DNA of 60,807 nucleotides, from assembly GCA_020435415.1 (NCBI GenBank), contig JAGQZQ010000009.1, forward strand, positions 1 to 60,807, written 5' to 3'. The position numbers and the translations under genes are program-made. Shown in pieces: positions 15,440 through 25,538 of this stretch (position 1 is its first letter; each line of letters begins with the position of its first letter). The DNA comes from Flavobacteriales bacterium (GTDB lineage: Bacteria > Bacteroidota > Bacteroidia > JACJYZ01). The notes beneath the pieces are model-generated. The model did no database searches and was not told the DNA's origin. It saw nothing but the letters and a program-made list of their open reading frames with translations.

Positions 15440-17257
15440 ATGCAAAAGTTATTTGTCCTTCTGCGAATGGTGTCTTCGTTTAAGACCTCCGCCTGGCTGA
15501 ATATTTTGTTTAACGTGCTTTCCGTGGTCTTTTCCTTTTTCTCGGTGACCATGATGATGCCCTTTCTGGGTTTGATATTGGGTACGATAGAGATGGTGGA
15601 TCAACCTCCAGAATTTGCACTCAATTCAACTTACTTCATAGACCTGCTGCGGTATTATATTTCGGATGTCATTCGCACCAGCGGCAGCAAACAGCATGCA
15701 CTTGCCGTGGTATGTATCTGGCTGGTCACCGCTTTTCTGCTGAAGAATATTTTTCGTTATCTGGCCATGTTCTTCCTGGCCGCAGTACGCAGCGGCGTAG
15801 TGAAGGAGCTGAGGGAGCGCCTTTACCGCAAGGTGCTTTCCCTGCCCATTTCCTTTTATACCGAACAAAGAAAAGGGGATCTTCTGACGCGGTTCTCCAA
15901 TGATGTCCAGGAGGTGGAATGGTCGATCCTGAGCTCCCTGGAAATGATCGTGAAGGATCCTTTCACCCTGATCGTTTTTCTGGGTGGTATGATCGCTTTC
16001 AGTCCGTCCCTTACCCTCGTGGTCTTTGTAGTGGTCCCGATCGCCGGTCTGCTGATCGGAGCCATGGGCAGAAGCCTGAAACGAACATCGGTCAAGACAC
16101 AGACTCACCTGGGAAATGTGATGTCCACCTTTGAAGAAACCTTATCGGGCATTCGCATCATCAAAGCATTTTCTGCGGAGGAAAAGATGAACAACACTTT
16201 CAGTCAGCAGAACGGACGATTCCGTCAACTGATGCAGCGCATGTTCCGGAAACGTGACCTGGCTTCTCCGTTAAGCGAACTCCTGGGCGTAACCGCCATT
16301 TCTGTTGTAGTTCTCTACGGTGGACAGATGGTTTTAAAAGGCGAAATGGGTGCCGATGTTTTGATCACTTATCTCTTCCTGTGTTCGCAATTGATCGCTC
16401 CAGCGAAAGCCATCACCACCGCCTGGTATAACATTCAACGGGGAAGTGCATCGCTGGACAGGATCCAATCGGTGCTGGATGCCGATGAGAAGATTGCGGA
16501 GACCACCAACCCCAGGGAACTGAAGTCCTTTGAAACAGCCATTGAATACCGGCACGTGCGCTTTTCCTATGGAGGTGATCAGGTGCTCAACGACATCGAT
16601 CTTCAAATTCCCAAGGGCAAAACGGTCGCGCTGGTAGGCGCATCCGGGGCAGGGAAATCTACCCTGGCCGACCTCCTTCCACGATTTTATGACATCGCAG
16701 AAGGCCAGCTTCTGATTGATGACATACCCGTGAAAGAATTAAAGCTGCGTGATCTGAGAGGGTTGATGGGCATCGTTACGCAGGAATCCATCCTGTTTAA
16801 CGATACGGTATTTAATAATATAACCCTGGGCGTAACCGGGGCCAGCCGGGAGCAGGTTATCGAAGCAGCACGTATTGCCCATGCCCATGATTTTATCGAA
16901 CAACTTGAAAACGGATACGACACGATGATCGGGGAACGCGGCGGACGATTGTCCGGTGGTCAGAAGCAGCGCATCAGCATCGCCCGCGCCGTATTGAAAA
17001 ACCCACCCATTCTCATCCTGGATGAAGCCACCTCAGCCCTCGATACGGAATCTGAAAAATGGGTACAGGATGCATTGCTGAACCTGATGAAGAACCGGAC
17101 CTCCATCGTTATCGCACACCGGTTATCGACCATCCAGCATGCGGATACCATCGTTGTACTTGATGAAGGACGGATTGTTGAACAAGGCAATCATCAGGAA
17201 CTGATCGAACGAAACGGCACCTACCGCAAACTGTTCGATCTGCAGCACTTCGCTTAG
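15440..17257 (+). CDS. MsbA-like ABC exporter (fused permease and ATPase)
   Basis: The protein of 605 residues has six membrane helices in the first 320 residues and a C-terminal ATPase. The ATPase has Walker A G400-A-S-G-A-G-K-S, signature L504-S-G-G-Q, Walker B I-L-I-L-D528-E529, and a switch histidine in I-A-H-R-L-S. This is a half-transporter that works as a homodimer. The MsbA group flips lipid A across the inner membrane, which would fit a Gram-negative envelope, but drug or other lipid export is not excluded. It is probably transcribed alone, from the -7 box at 15383-15390. Confidence 0.9.
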   Translation: MQKLFVLLRMVSSFKTSAWLNILFNVLSVVFSFFSVTMMMPFLGLILGTIEMVDQPPEFALNSTYFIDLLRYYISDVIRTSGSKQHALAVVCIWLVTAFLLKNIFRYLAMFFLAAVRSGVVKELRERLYRKVLSLPISFYTEQRKGDLLTRFSNDVQEVEWSILSSLEMIVKDPFTLIVFLGGMIAFSPSLTLVVFVVVPIAGLLIGAMGRSLKRTSVKTQTHLGNVMSTFEETLSGIRIIKAFSAEEKMNNTFSQQNGRFRQLMQRMFRKRDLASPLSELLGVTAISVVVLYGGQMVLKGEMGADVLITYLFLCSQLIAPAKAITTAWYNIQRGSASLDRIQSVLDADEKIAETTNPRELKSFETAIEYRHVRFSYGGDQVLNDIDLQIPKGKTVALVGASGAGKSTLADLLPRFYDIAEGQLLIDDIPVKELKLRDLRGLMGIVTQESILFNDTVFNNITLGVTGASREQVIEAARIAHAHDFIEQLENGYDTMIGERGGRLSGGQKQRISIARAVLKNPPILILDEATSALDTESEKWVQDALLNLMKNRTSIVIAHRLSTIQHADTIVVLDEGRIVEQGNHQELIERNGTYRKLFDLQHFA

Positions 17258-17857
17258 CTAAGCACTTACGGCTTCCACCGCCGTTACCTCAGGGACCATT
17301 CTCTTCATGAGTCCTTCAATCCCTGCTTTCAGCGTGATGGTAGAACTGGGGCATCCACTGCAGGCGCCTTTCAACAAAACTTTAACCACACCGTCCTTGA
17401 ATGAATGAAAGTGGATGGCACCTCCGTCCTGCTCGACCGCCGGCCTGATGTATTCTTCCAGGATGCCTGATATCCTTTCCTCCAACTCGCCCTGAGGAAT
17501 GGCCGGATCACCAGGTAATGAAACAGACTCCGCATCACCTGCCGGAGATTTTGAGGATTCCTCAACCACCGCTAAACCTTCTGTAAGCCGGTCGCGGATA
17601 AACTCCCGCAACTCCATCACCACGTCATTCCACTCGATGGCTTCACTCTTTGTAATGCTGATAAAGTTGGCCGCAACGAAAACATTTTTCACAAACGGAA
17701 AGGTGAATAACCGGCTTACCAGTGGCGCATGTACGGCTTCTTCAGCACTCTTGAATTCCACTTCGCGGCCTTTGACCAGCATCTTGTTTGCAACGAATTT
17801 CATTGCCGCCGGGTTCGGTGTGGACTCCGCATATATCGTAATGACCTGCTTTTCCAT
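17258..17857 (-). CDS. Nfu-type iron-sulfur carrier (NifU C-terminal domain protein)
   Basis: The protein of 199 residues has two domains. Residues 1-95 form the Nfu N-terminal domain, with T-P-N-P-A-A-M-K-F at the start and L-F-T-F-P-F-V-K-N-V-F in the middle. Residues 120-199 form the NifU C-terminal domain, with the cluster-binding motif C166-S-G-C169. This layout is that of mitochondrial NFU1 and bacterial Nfu proteins, which pass 4Fe-4S clusters to target enzymes. The stop codon abuts the stop of the exporter gene. Head to head lies nadB; the E. coli NadB partner NadA is an Fe-S enzyme but is not in this window. Confidence 0.93.
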   Translation of the reverse strand: MEKQVITIYAESTPNPAAMKFVANKMLVKGREVEFKSAEEAVHAPLVSRLFTFPFVKNVFVAANFISITKSEAIEWNDVVMELREFIRDRLTEGLAVVEESSKSPAGDAESVSLPGDPAIPQGELEERISGILEEYIRPAVEQDGGAIHFHSFKDGVVKVLLKGACSGCPSSTITLKAGIEGLMKRMVPEVTAVEAVSA

Positions 17858-17888
17858 ATACTTCGCTTCCTTTTTGAGTCCGAAAGGT

Positions 17889-17896
17889 TATTTTTG
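17889..17896 (+). promoter_or_regulatory. Candidate -7 box for nadB
   Basis: TATTTTTG fits TAnnTTTG. Start near 17903 gives a leader of about 49 nt before the ATG at 17952. It lies only 18 nt from the opposing nfu -7 box. Confidence 0.42.
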
Positions 17897-17914
17897 TAAT
17901 GCCCTAAAGGTAAC

Positions 17915-17922
17915 CAAAGTTA
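17915..17922 (-). promoter_or_regulatory. Candidate -7 box for the nfu gene
   Basis: On the minus strand this reads TAACTTTG, an exact TAnnTTTG match. Start near 17908 gives a leader of about 50 nt. Its transcript crosses the nadB -7 box, so the two promoters may interfere. Confidence 0.45.
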
Positions 17923-17951
17923 TACTTTCAGGTGCGCCTGATAACCTGTTG

Positions 17952-19553
17952 ATGAAAAAAGAGACCGATTTTCTGGTAATCGGATCCGGTATTGCCGGGT
18001 TAAGTTATGCCCTTAAGGCTGCCCAACACGGAAAGGTGTGTATGGTTACCAAAGCGGAACCGGAAGAATCCAACACCAAATACGCCCAGGGAGGAATCGC
18101 GGCCGTCATATATGCGCCGGACACCTATGAGAAACACATCGCAGATACCCTTGAATGCGGTGGAGGGCTTTGTGATGAGGATGTCGTACGAATGGTCGTA
18201 AGTGAGGCACCCGATCGCATCCGGGAATTGGTAGACTGGGGAGTGGAGTTTGACAAGACCCCTTCCGGAAAGTATGACCTGGCCATGGAAGGTGCGCATT
18301 CGGAAAAACGGGTGCTGCACAGAAAAGACTCCACCGGCTTTGAGATAGAGACCTCTCTGCTGCGCAAGGCAAAGAACCATCCGGACATCACCATACTTGA
18401 TCACCATTTTGTAGTGGATATCATTACCCAGCACCATCTGGGAGAAAAGGTAACCAGACGGCGCGAAGACATCCAATGCTACGGCACATATGTACTCAAT
18501 GTACATACGGGGCAAGTGGACACATACCTCTCCCGCATTACCCTGATGGCCTCCGGAGGCGCAGGTCATGTTTACAATACCACCACCAACCCGGTGGTTG
18601 CAACAGGGGATGGTATCGCCATGGTGTACCGTGCCAAAGGTCAGATCAGGGATATGGAATTCATGCAGTTCCACCCAACCTCCCTTTACAATCCTGGAGA
18701 TCATCCTTCCTTTTTGATATCTGAAGCTGTACGAGGTTTCGGGGCCATCCTGAGAAATGGACAGGGCGAAGAATTCATGCATAAATATGATCATCGGGGG
18801 TCCCTTGCACCACGTGACATCGTTGCCAGAGCCATAGATACAGAAATGAAGATCAGCGGTGAAGACTTTGTAGGACTGGATTGCAGACATCTGGATATGG
18901 TCGAATTCAGGGAACACTTCCCAACAATCCATGAGAAATGCCTGGGTATTGGCATCAATCCTGAGAAAGACCTGATCCCGGTTGTACCTGCTGCACATTA
19001 CCTTTGCGGGGGCATCGCGGTGAATCAGGACGGACTCAGCTCTATCACAAACCTTTATGCTATTGGCGAATGTTCAAGTACCGGATTGCATGGTGCGAAC
19101 CGCCTGGCCTCTAATTCGCTTCTGGAAGCCGTGGTATATTCTCATCGGGCCTATAAACATGCCGTCAACGTAATAGCGGGAACAACGATCAAATCGGGTA
19201 TTCCGGAATGGGATACTTCCGGAACTGAAGCACCGGAAGAGATGATCCTCATCACCCAGTCTCACCGGGAACTGCGCATGATCATGAGCAGTTATGTCGG
19301 CATCGTACGCTCTGACCTGCGGATGAAAAGAGCTATGGATCGCCTGGAGATCCTTTACCGGGAAACAGAAGCACTGTACGAAAAAACAACCGTCTCCAGG
19401 GAGTTATGCGAATTGCGTAATCTCATCAATATCGCTTACCTTATCATTAAGATGGCCATGGATAGAAGGCAGAGCATTGGTCTGCATTATACCATGGACG
19501 ATCCTGAAAACGTTCCTGTCTTCCATCAACCGGAAAACACAAACCCATCCTGA
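17952..19553 (+). CDS. nadB: L-aspartate oxidase
   Basis: The protein of 533 residues starts with the FAD-binding motif V-I-G-S-G-I-A-G-L-S-Y. It then shows the flavoprotein segments K-Y-A-Q-G-G-I-A, A-S-G-G-A-G-H-V-Y, F-M-Q-F-H-P-T-S and Y-A-I-G-E-C-S-S-T-G-L-H-G-A-N-R-L-A-S-N-S-L-L-E. The last of these is typical of NadB. The enzyme oxidises aspartate to iminoaspartate, the first step of de novo NAD synthesis. The ATG at 17952 directly precedes the first strand of the FAD fold; any longer start would run across the intergenic promoters and overlap nfu. It is 2 nt from the next gene. Confidence 0.95.
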   Translation: MKKETDFLVIGSGIAGLSYALKAAQHGKVCMVTKAEPEESNTKYAQGGIAAVIYAPDTYEKHIADTLECGGGLCDEDVVRMVVSEAPDRIRELVDWGVEFDKTPSGKYDLAMEGAHSEKRVLHRKDSTGFEIETSLLRKAKNHPDITILDHHFVVDIITQHHLGEKVTRRREDIQCYGTYVLNVHTGQVDTYLSRITLMASGGAGHVYNTTTNPVVATGDGIAMVYRAKGQIRDMEFMQFHPTSLYNPGDHPSFLISEAVRGFGAILRNGQGEEFMHKYDHRGSLAPRDIVARAIDTEMKISGEDFVGLDCRHLDMVEFREHFPTIHEKCLGIGINPEKDLIPVVPAAHYLCGGIAVNQDGLSSITNLYAIGECSSTGLHGANRLASNSLLEAVVYSHRAYKHAVNVIAGTTIKSGIPEWDTSGTEAPEEMILITQSHRELRMIMSSYVGIVRSDLRMKRAMDRLEILYRETEALYEKTTVSRELCELRNLINIAYLIIKMAMDRRQSIGLHYTMDDPENVPVFHQPENTNPS

Positions 19554-19555
19554 CT

Positions 19556-20068
19556 ATGGCACTCATCAAACCAGTAGAAGGCAAGAAGCCTCAATTCGGA
19601 GATAATTGTTACCTGGCAGAAAACGCCACCGTTGTAGGTGATGTGATCATGGGTGACGACTGCAGTGTCTGGTTTAACGCAGTGGTTCGCGGAGATGTAC
19701 ATTGGATCCGAATGGGAAATAAGGTAAACGTCCAGGATCATGCAGTGATCCATTGTACATACCAGAAAGCACCTGTTACCATTGGCAACAATGTTTCGGT
19801 CGGCCATCGTGCCATCGTACACGGCTGTACAATCCATGACAATGTATTGATCGGCATGGGCGCCATCGTCATGGATGGCGTGGTCGTGGATTCACATTCC
19901 ATCATCGCAGCAGGTGCCGTGGTTCTTGAAGGAACGCACGTAGAAAGCGGAAGTGTATACGCCGGTGTGCCCGCCAGGAAGGTGAAGGAGGTCAGCAAAG
20001 AATTATTCGAAGGACAAATTCAACGCATCTCCAATAACTATGTGATGTACGCCGACTGGTTCAGGTAA
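19556..20068 (+). CDS. Gamma carbonic anhydrase-like hexapeptide-repeat protein
   Basis: The protein of 170 residues is a left-handed beta helix built of hexapeptide repeats, with sets such as V-V-G-D-V-I, V-V-R-G-D-V and V-S-V-G-H-R. The histidines in D-H-A-V-I-H and V-G-H-R-A-I-V-H-G-C lie where gamma-class carbonic anhydrases and the YrdA/PaaY group bind zinc between subunits of a trimer. Carbonic anhydrase activity is therefore possible, though many members of this group have little. It starts 2 nt after nadB and is probably co-transcribed with it. Confidence 0.88.
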   Translation: MALIKPVEGKKPQFGDNCYLAENATVVGDVIMGDDCSVWFNAVVRGDVHWIRMGNKVNVQDHAVIHCTYQKAPVTIGNNVSVGHRAIVHGCTIHDNVLIGMGAIVMDGVVVDSHSIIAAGAVVLEGTHVESGSVYAGVPARKVKEVSKELFEGQIQRISNNYVMYADWFR

Positions 20069-20161
20069 GCGGCCGGGCACTTTTTTTAGTTGCAGGAAAG
20101 ATTTTTTTCTACTTCATGCAACCTTCTCAGAAAAACGCATCCTTAGGGAAAGGAAATCAAA

Positions 20162-20890
20162 ATGCGTTTAAACATGAAAAAGATAATGATCTTCGGATGC
20201 GTGCTGACCATATTCGCATCCTGTACAAGGGAACGACTGGTGGTATCACCTTCCGGGCGTATCATTCAGAATGAAATCCCGCTGAGCAATATACACGAAC
20301 TTGAACTGTCCAATTCATTCGTAGCTTACGTAAGCTTCTCTCCCAATGAAGAAAAACTGGTGATCGAAACCGACGACAACCTGATGTCCCTGGTTGACGT
20401 GAAGGTCCGGAACGGCCAGGTGGATATCAGTATGAAAAATAATATACGGTTGCTGGGCCGCGCAACAAAGGTGGCATACCTTACCGTACATGACCTGAGT
20501 CGCATTGACCTGTCAGGTGCGTCGACCGTTTATTTTGAAGACACGTTGTTCACACCGGAACTCGAAGCCCATCTGTCAGGTTCCAGCCGGATCACAGGCA
20601 CCATGAATGTGACCTACCTGGACGCCGATCTGTCGGGATCATCGGAAGTTAACTTTGAAGGTCACGCCGATACCTACCGTGTGCATGGAAGCGGTTCAAG
20701 CCGGTTGGAAGGCCTGGACCTTGATGTGAACCATGTGGACATTAACCTGTCAGGTTCCAGCAGTATGCATCTGACCGTTAATCAAACATTGAAAGCACAC
20801 CTGTCCGGATCATCGGTTGTGTATTACATGGGCAACGGTGTAATTACCCACCAGGAACTTTCAGGAAGTTCAAGGATCATCAAACTGTAA
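20162..20890 (+). CDS. Head-GIN (DUF2807) lipoprotein
   Basis: The protein of 242 residues has a lipoprotein signal with cysteine in F-A-S-C at about residue 20. The mature part carries the repeated motif L-S-G-S-S, seen at least five times and spaced roughly 20-30 residues apart. This marks the DUF2807 'head GIN' domain, a short right-handed beta helix frequent in Bacteroidota surface and periplasmic proteins. Its function is unknown; early names link it to auto-transporter adhesins, without proof. ATGs at 20162 and 20174 are both possible starts. Confidence 0.85.
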   Translation: MRLNMKKIMIFGCVLTIFASCTRERLVVSPSGRIIQNEIPLSNIHELELSNSFVAYVSFSPNEEKLVIETDDNLMSLVDVKVRNGQVDISMKNNIRLLGRATKVAYLTVHDLSRIDLSGASTVYFEDTLFTPELEAHLSGSSRITGTMNVTYLDADLSGSSEVNFEGHADTYRVHGSGSSRLEGLDLDVNHVDINLSGSSSMHLTVNQTLKAHLSGSSVVYYMGNGVITHQELSGSSRIIKL

Positions 20891-20908
20891 ACATACACAT
20901 AGGGAAAT

Positions 20909-20936
20909 GGGCTGGTCCTGTAGGATCAGTCCTTTT
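20909..20936 (+). terminator. Possible terminator after the DUF2807 gene
   Basis: An imperfect stem (GGCTGGTCCT with AGGATCAGTCC, one bulge) with a 2-nt loop is followed by CCTTTTCC. It overlaps the end of the convergent tyrA gene. The T run is poor, so this is tentative. Confidence 0.3.
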
Positions 20937-21780
20937 CCTTATCCAGTACTTTCCGGATGGCATTCGCTTCCGTCATCATCTCCCGTAGTTTGTCGATATG
21001 ACCTGCTGCAATCTCATCCCTGAATTCCTGTACGATCCTTATGTAGGCGTCTAACACCTCGAGGATATAGGCATCATTTTCGGTGTATACCTGTGCCCAC
21101 ATCTCAGGAGAGCTTTTGGCAAGACGAACAGTAGATCCGAATCCACCACTGGCAAGATTAAAGATGGCCTTTTCGTTTTTCTCTTTTTCCAAAACAGCAA
21201 GGGCAAGGGCAAATGAGCTGATATGAGAAATATGCGATACGTATGCCGCATGCATGTCGTGGGCATCCGCATCCATATACAACAGTTTCATACCCACCGC
21301 AGCATACATGCCTTCCACCGTCTTCAAAGCTTCAGGAGATGAGGATTCCTTGTTGCAAATGATGCCCACCTTATCCCGAAACAATCCACTGACTGCAGCC
21401 TGCGGACCGGAATGTTCCGTTCCCGCCATAGGATGGGAAGAAACATAAAAACGACGGTTCGGGTGATCCGCAATCGTTTTGAAAATGGTGGTTTTGGTGG
21501 AGCCCATATCCGTAACCACCTGCCCTTCCTTCATCCGATCCAGGATCGAAGGAAGTAATGTTTTGATCGTGATTACGGGAACAGCAAGAACAATGACATC
21601 TGCCTGGGAGATGGCTTCGTTCATATCTACGATCTGATCAACCAGGCCCAATTCAAGTGCTTGTTTTGCATGACCCGCATTCTGATCAACACCGAGTAAC
21701 GTATCCGCAAAGCCAGTGTTTCTGAGATCCTTTGATAACGAACCTCCGATGAGGCCGAGTCCTATGATGGCTATGGTCAT
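20926..21780 (-). CDS. tyrA: Prephenate dehydrogenase
   Basis: The protein of 284 residues opens with the NAD-binding motif I-I-G-L-G-L-I-G-G-S-L-S-K-D-L and continues with D-M-G-S-T-K, S-S-H-P-M-A-G-T-E-H-S-G (substrate histidines) and H-D-M-H-A-A-Y-V-S-H-I-S-H. These are the TyrA signatures. It oxidatively decarboxylates prephenate to 4-hydroxyphenylpyruvate in tyrosine synthesis. Unlike the E. coli enzyme it has no fused chorismate mutase. The start overlaps the stop of the aminotransferase gene by 4 nt (ATGA), so the two are coupled. Confidence 0.94.
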   Translation of the reverse strand: MTIAIIGLGLIGGSLSKDLRNTGFADTLLGVDQNAGHAKQALELGLVDQIVDMNEAISQADVIVLAVPVITIKTLLPSILDRMKEGQVVTDMGSTKTTIFKTIADHPNRRFYVSSHPMAGTEHSGPQAAVSGLFRDKVGIICNKESSSPEALKTVEGMYAAVGMKLLYMDADAHDMHAAYVSHISHISSFALALAVLEKEKNEKAIFNLASGGFGSTVRLAKSSPEMWAQVYTENDAYILEVLDAYIRIVQEFRDEIAAGHIDKLREMMTEANAIRKVLDKEKD

Positions 21781-22964
21781 GATGCCCGGGTAGCCTTTTC
21801 ACGTCCGGGGACTTTCAACCTGGACAATGCTTCTTTGTATACCGATTCAGGACTGCAGAGCGATATGCGCACGTGCTGTTTGCCATTTTCACCGAAGATC
21901 ATACCCGGTGTAATAAACACGTGGTATTCCTGGAGCAAGCGCTCCACGAAGGCTTCCGAAGAAACCTCATTCCCCGGGATACGTGCCCAGACAAACATTC
22001 CACATTGATCCTTTGCATAGCTGCAGCCAAGCTCGTCAAACAAGGCCCATACAAGGGAACGCCGCTTTTCGTATTCGTGGTTTCTGGATTCGTGCCATGC
22101 CTCATCAACATGTAACGCAGCAACGGCAGCATCCTGGATGGGTCTGAACATACCCGAATCCATGTTGCTTTTGACCCGAAGTACAGTTTGAACATGATCA
22201 GCAGCGCCTGCAAGCATTCCCACACGCCACCCGGCCATGTTGTGTGACTTGCTCAGGGAGTTTAATTCCAATGCTACTTCTTTGCCATCCTCATACTGCA
22301 AAATACTGGTAGGCTCACCTGCATTGAGTACCAGGCTGTATGGATTATCATTCACCACCAGAATCTTGCGGTGTTTTGCCCAGGCGAGCACCGCCTCCAT
22401 GGCATCATCATCTGCCGGCGTACCCGTAGGCATGTGCGGATAATTAAGCCATATCATCCGGGTATGGGTGTGGGCCAGGCGATCCAGTTCTTCAACCTGA
22501 GGTTGGTAATTGTTTTCCTCAGACAAATTATATGTTCTTATTATGGCCTGCGCCAAATTTGCGACCGCCGAATAAGTCGGATAGCCCGGATCCGGGATCA
22601 GAATCTCATCCCCCGGATTTACAAAGGCCAGGGTGATATGCATGATCCCTTCCTTGGATCCCATAAGGGGAAGTATTTCCGAGGTTTCATCGAGGATCAC
22701 ACCATAGGTTTTCAAATACCATTCCGCCATGGCCTTACGCAATTCAGGCGTTCCGGTATACGGCTGATATGCATGATGATTGGGATCCTGGGCTGAATGA
22801 ATCAGCGCCTGTATGGTTTCATCTGCCGGTGGCATGTCCGGACTTCCAATGCCCAGATTGAGTACGTTCAATCCTTTGGACCGCATGACAGCGATCTGTT
22901 TAAGCTTGGTGGAGAAATAATACTCCTGCACATGTTCAAGGCGATGGGCCGGTGGAACGATCAT
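21777..22964 (-). CDS. Class I/II PLP-dependent aminotransferase, probably aromatic
   Basis: The protein of 395 residues has the fold-type I aminotransferase pattern: N-L-G-I-G-S-P-D near residue 35, N-Y-P-H-M-P-T-G in the middle, and the PLP lysine in S-L-S-K-S-H-N-M-A-G-W-R-V-G. Coupling to tyrA suggests that it aminates 4-hydroxyphenylpyruvate and phenylpyruvate. The motifs alone would also fit LL-diaminopimelate or aspartate aminotransferases. The ATG at 22964 was chosen over an upstream start at 23018, which adds residues unlike the family and runs towards the groEL terminator. Confidence 0.88.
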   Translation of the reverse strand: MIVPPAHRLEHVQEYYFSTKLKQIAVMRSKGLNVLNLGIGSPDMPPADETIQALIHSAQDPNHHAYQPYTGTPELRKAMAEWYLKTYGVILDETSEILPLMGSKEGIMHITLAFVNPGDEILIPDPGYPTYSAVANLAQAIIRTYNLSEENNYQPQVEELDRLAHTHTRMIWLNYPHMPTGTPADDDAMEAVLAWAKHRKILVVNDNPYSLVLNAGEPTSILQYEDGKEVALELNSLSKSHNMAGWRVGMLAGAADHVQTVLRVKSNMDSGMFRPIQDAAVAALHVDEAWHESRNHEYEKRRSLVWALFDELGCSYAKDQCGMFVWARIPGNEVSSEAFVERLLQEYHVFITPGMIFGENGKQHVRISLCSPESVYKEALSRLKVPGREKATRAS

Positions 22965-23020
22965 GATTCTGTTGTTGGAATGCTGGCGCGAAGTTATGGA
23001 GAATAAGGGGACGCACAAAA

Positions 23021-23048
23021 AGAAAGGCCCCGGGGTTTCCGGGGCCTT
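23021..23048 (-). terminator. Terminator after groEL
   Basis: A perfect 8-bp stem, AAGGCCCC with GGGGCCTT, encloses a 9-nt loop. On the minus strand a T-rich run (TTTCTTTTTG) follows. It lies 23 nt past the groEL stop. Confidence 0.88.
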
Positions 23049-23071
23049 ATAATAATCATGGCAAGCTCTGA

Positions 23072-24733
<1,662 letters not shown>

Positions 24734-24743
24734 TTAAATGGGT

Positions 24744-25022
24744 TTACAGAACAGCGAAAATATCTGACTCTCTCATGATCAGATAATCTCTGCCATCAAC
24801 GGTGATCTCTGTTCCGGCATACTTGCCATAAAGTACCGTATCACCTTCTTTTACCGTCAGCGGCTCATCCTTTTTACCGGTGCCGACTGCCACGATTTTT
24901 CCTTTTTGGGGTTTTTCTTTTGCGGTATCTGGTATGATGATACCACCTGCGGTAGTCTCATCTGCGGCAGAAGCTTCAACAAGCACCCGATCTGCAAGGG
25001 GCTTGATCTGGATCTTTCCCAT
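24744..25022 (-). CDS. groES: Co-chaperonin GroES
   Basis: The protein of 92 residues has the GroES start [10 protein letters not shown], the mobile loop around [10 protein letters not shown] (residues 22-31), and the closing Y-L-I-M-R-E-S-D-I. The loop docks onto GroEL. The gene is first in the groES-groEL operon. No CIRCE operator (TTAGCACTC-N9-GAGTGCTAA) is present upstream; a different set of repeats is there instead. Confidence 0.97.
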   Translation of the reverse strand: MGKIQIKPLADRVLVEASAADETTAGGIIIPDTAKEKPQKGKIVAVGTGKKDEPLTVKEGDTVLYGKYAGTEITVDGRDYLIMRESDIFAVL

Positions 25023-25085
25023 GGTTCAATACAATTTTAGTTTAACAATGAATATTCTTGATTGCGGCTTCCTATACTCACATTA

Positions 25086-25190
25086 CATGCCAAATGGCTT
25101 ATTTGTGTGTTGACAGGTGTAGCGACTGACAAATTATCTGCAATTGACGTTAAATTGTCATGACCGCTGCCGACTGACGTCATGCTGTCA
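25086..25190 (-). promoter_or_regulatory. groESL control region with TGACA/TGTCA repeats
   Basis: The gap between secG and groES carries four TGACA or TGTCA boxes, at 25111, 25127, 25156 and 25186. Two of them form an imperfect inverted repeat, TGACAAATTA (25127-25136) with TAAATTGTCA (25151-25160), matching in 9 of 10 positions. A second palindrome, TGACGTCA, is at 25175-25182, and CGACTGAC occurs twice, 48 nt apart. On the minus strand TTTGGCATG at 25086-25094 resembles a sigma-54 -24 box, but the -12 GC is missing. Heat-shock control by these repeats is an inference. Confidence 0.45.
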
Positions 25191-25201
25191 CGAGACGAAC
25201 C

Positions 25202-25537
25202 TTACTGTCCGGGATCTTCTTCGGGTACATCCGGTAGAACCGGTGCGCCTGTCTGAGGCGAAGGAGCACTCTGAATCTGCTCTTCCATGCGGGATTCAGC
25301 ACGGTTCTCATCTCTGGGGATTACAGTGCTTGAAAGCAGACTGAGGCCGAGAAGGACCGCTACCAATACCCAGGTGGCCTTTTCCAGGAAATCCGCAGTT
25401 TTACGCACACCCACAATCTGGTTGTTTGATGCGAATGATGAGGCCAGGCCCCCTCCTTTTGAATTTTGCACCAAAACGATCAGAATGAGAAGAACACAAA
25501 CGATCAGAATCAGTACGGTGAGGATATTGAAGATCAT
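25202..25537 (-). CDS. secG: Preprotein translocase subunit SecG
   Basis: The protein of 111 residues has two membrane helices (about 3-22 and 52-70), separated by the SecG motif V-L-V-Q-N-S-K-G-G-G-L-A-S-S-F. A polar proline-rich tail of about 35 residues follows, common in Bacteroidota SecG. It is a helper subunit of the SecYEG channel in the inner membrane. It starts 1 nt downstream of the TPR gene's stop, which places it last in the miaB operon before the groESL control region. Confidence 0.94.
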   Translation of the reverse strand: MIFNILTVLILIVCVLLILIVLVQNSKGGGLASSFASNNQIVGVRKTADFLEKATWVLVAVLLGLSLLSSTVIPRDENRAESRMEEQIQSAPSPQTGAPVLPDVPEEDPGQ

Positions 25538-25538
25538 A

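Noticed and set aside
17499-17951. N-terminal extension of nadB by 151 residues
   Set aside because: It is antisense to the nfu gene and crosses the promoters between nfu and nadB. The family starts at the FAD-binding strand just after 17952.
18000-18998. 332-residue frame opposite nadB
   Set aside because: It is a shadow of the nadB coding strand, with unusual His and Cys content and no recognisable domain.
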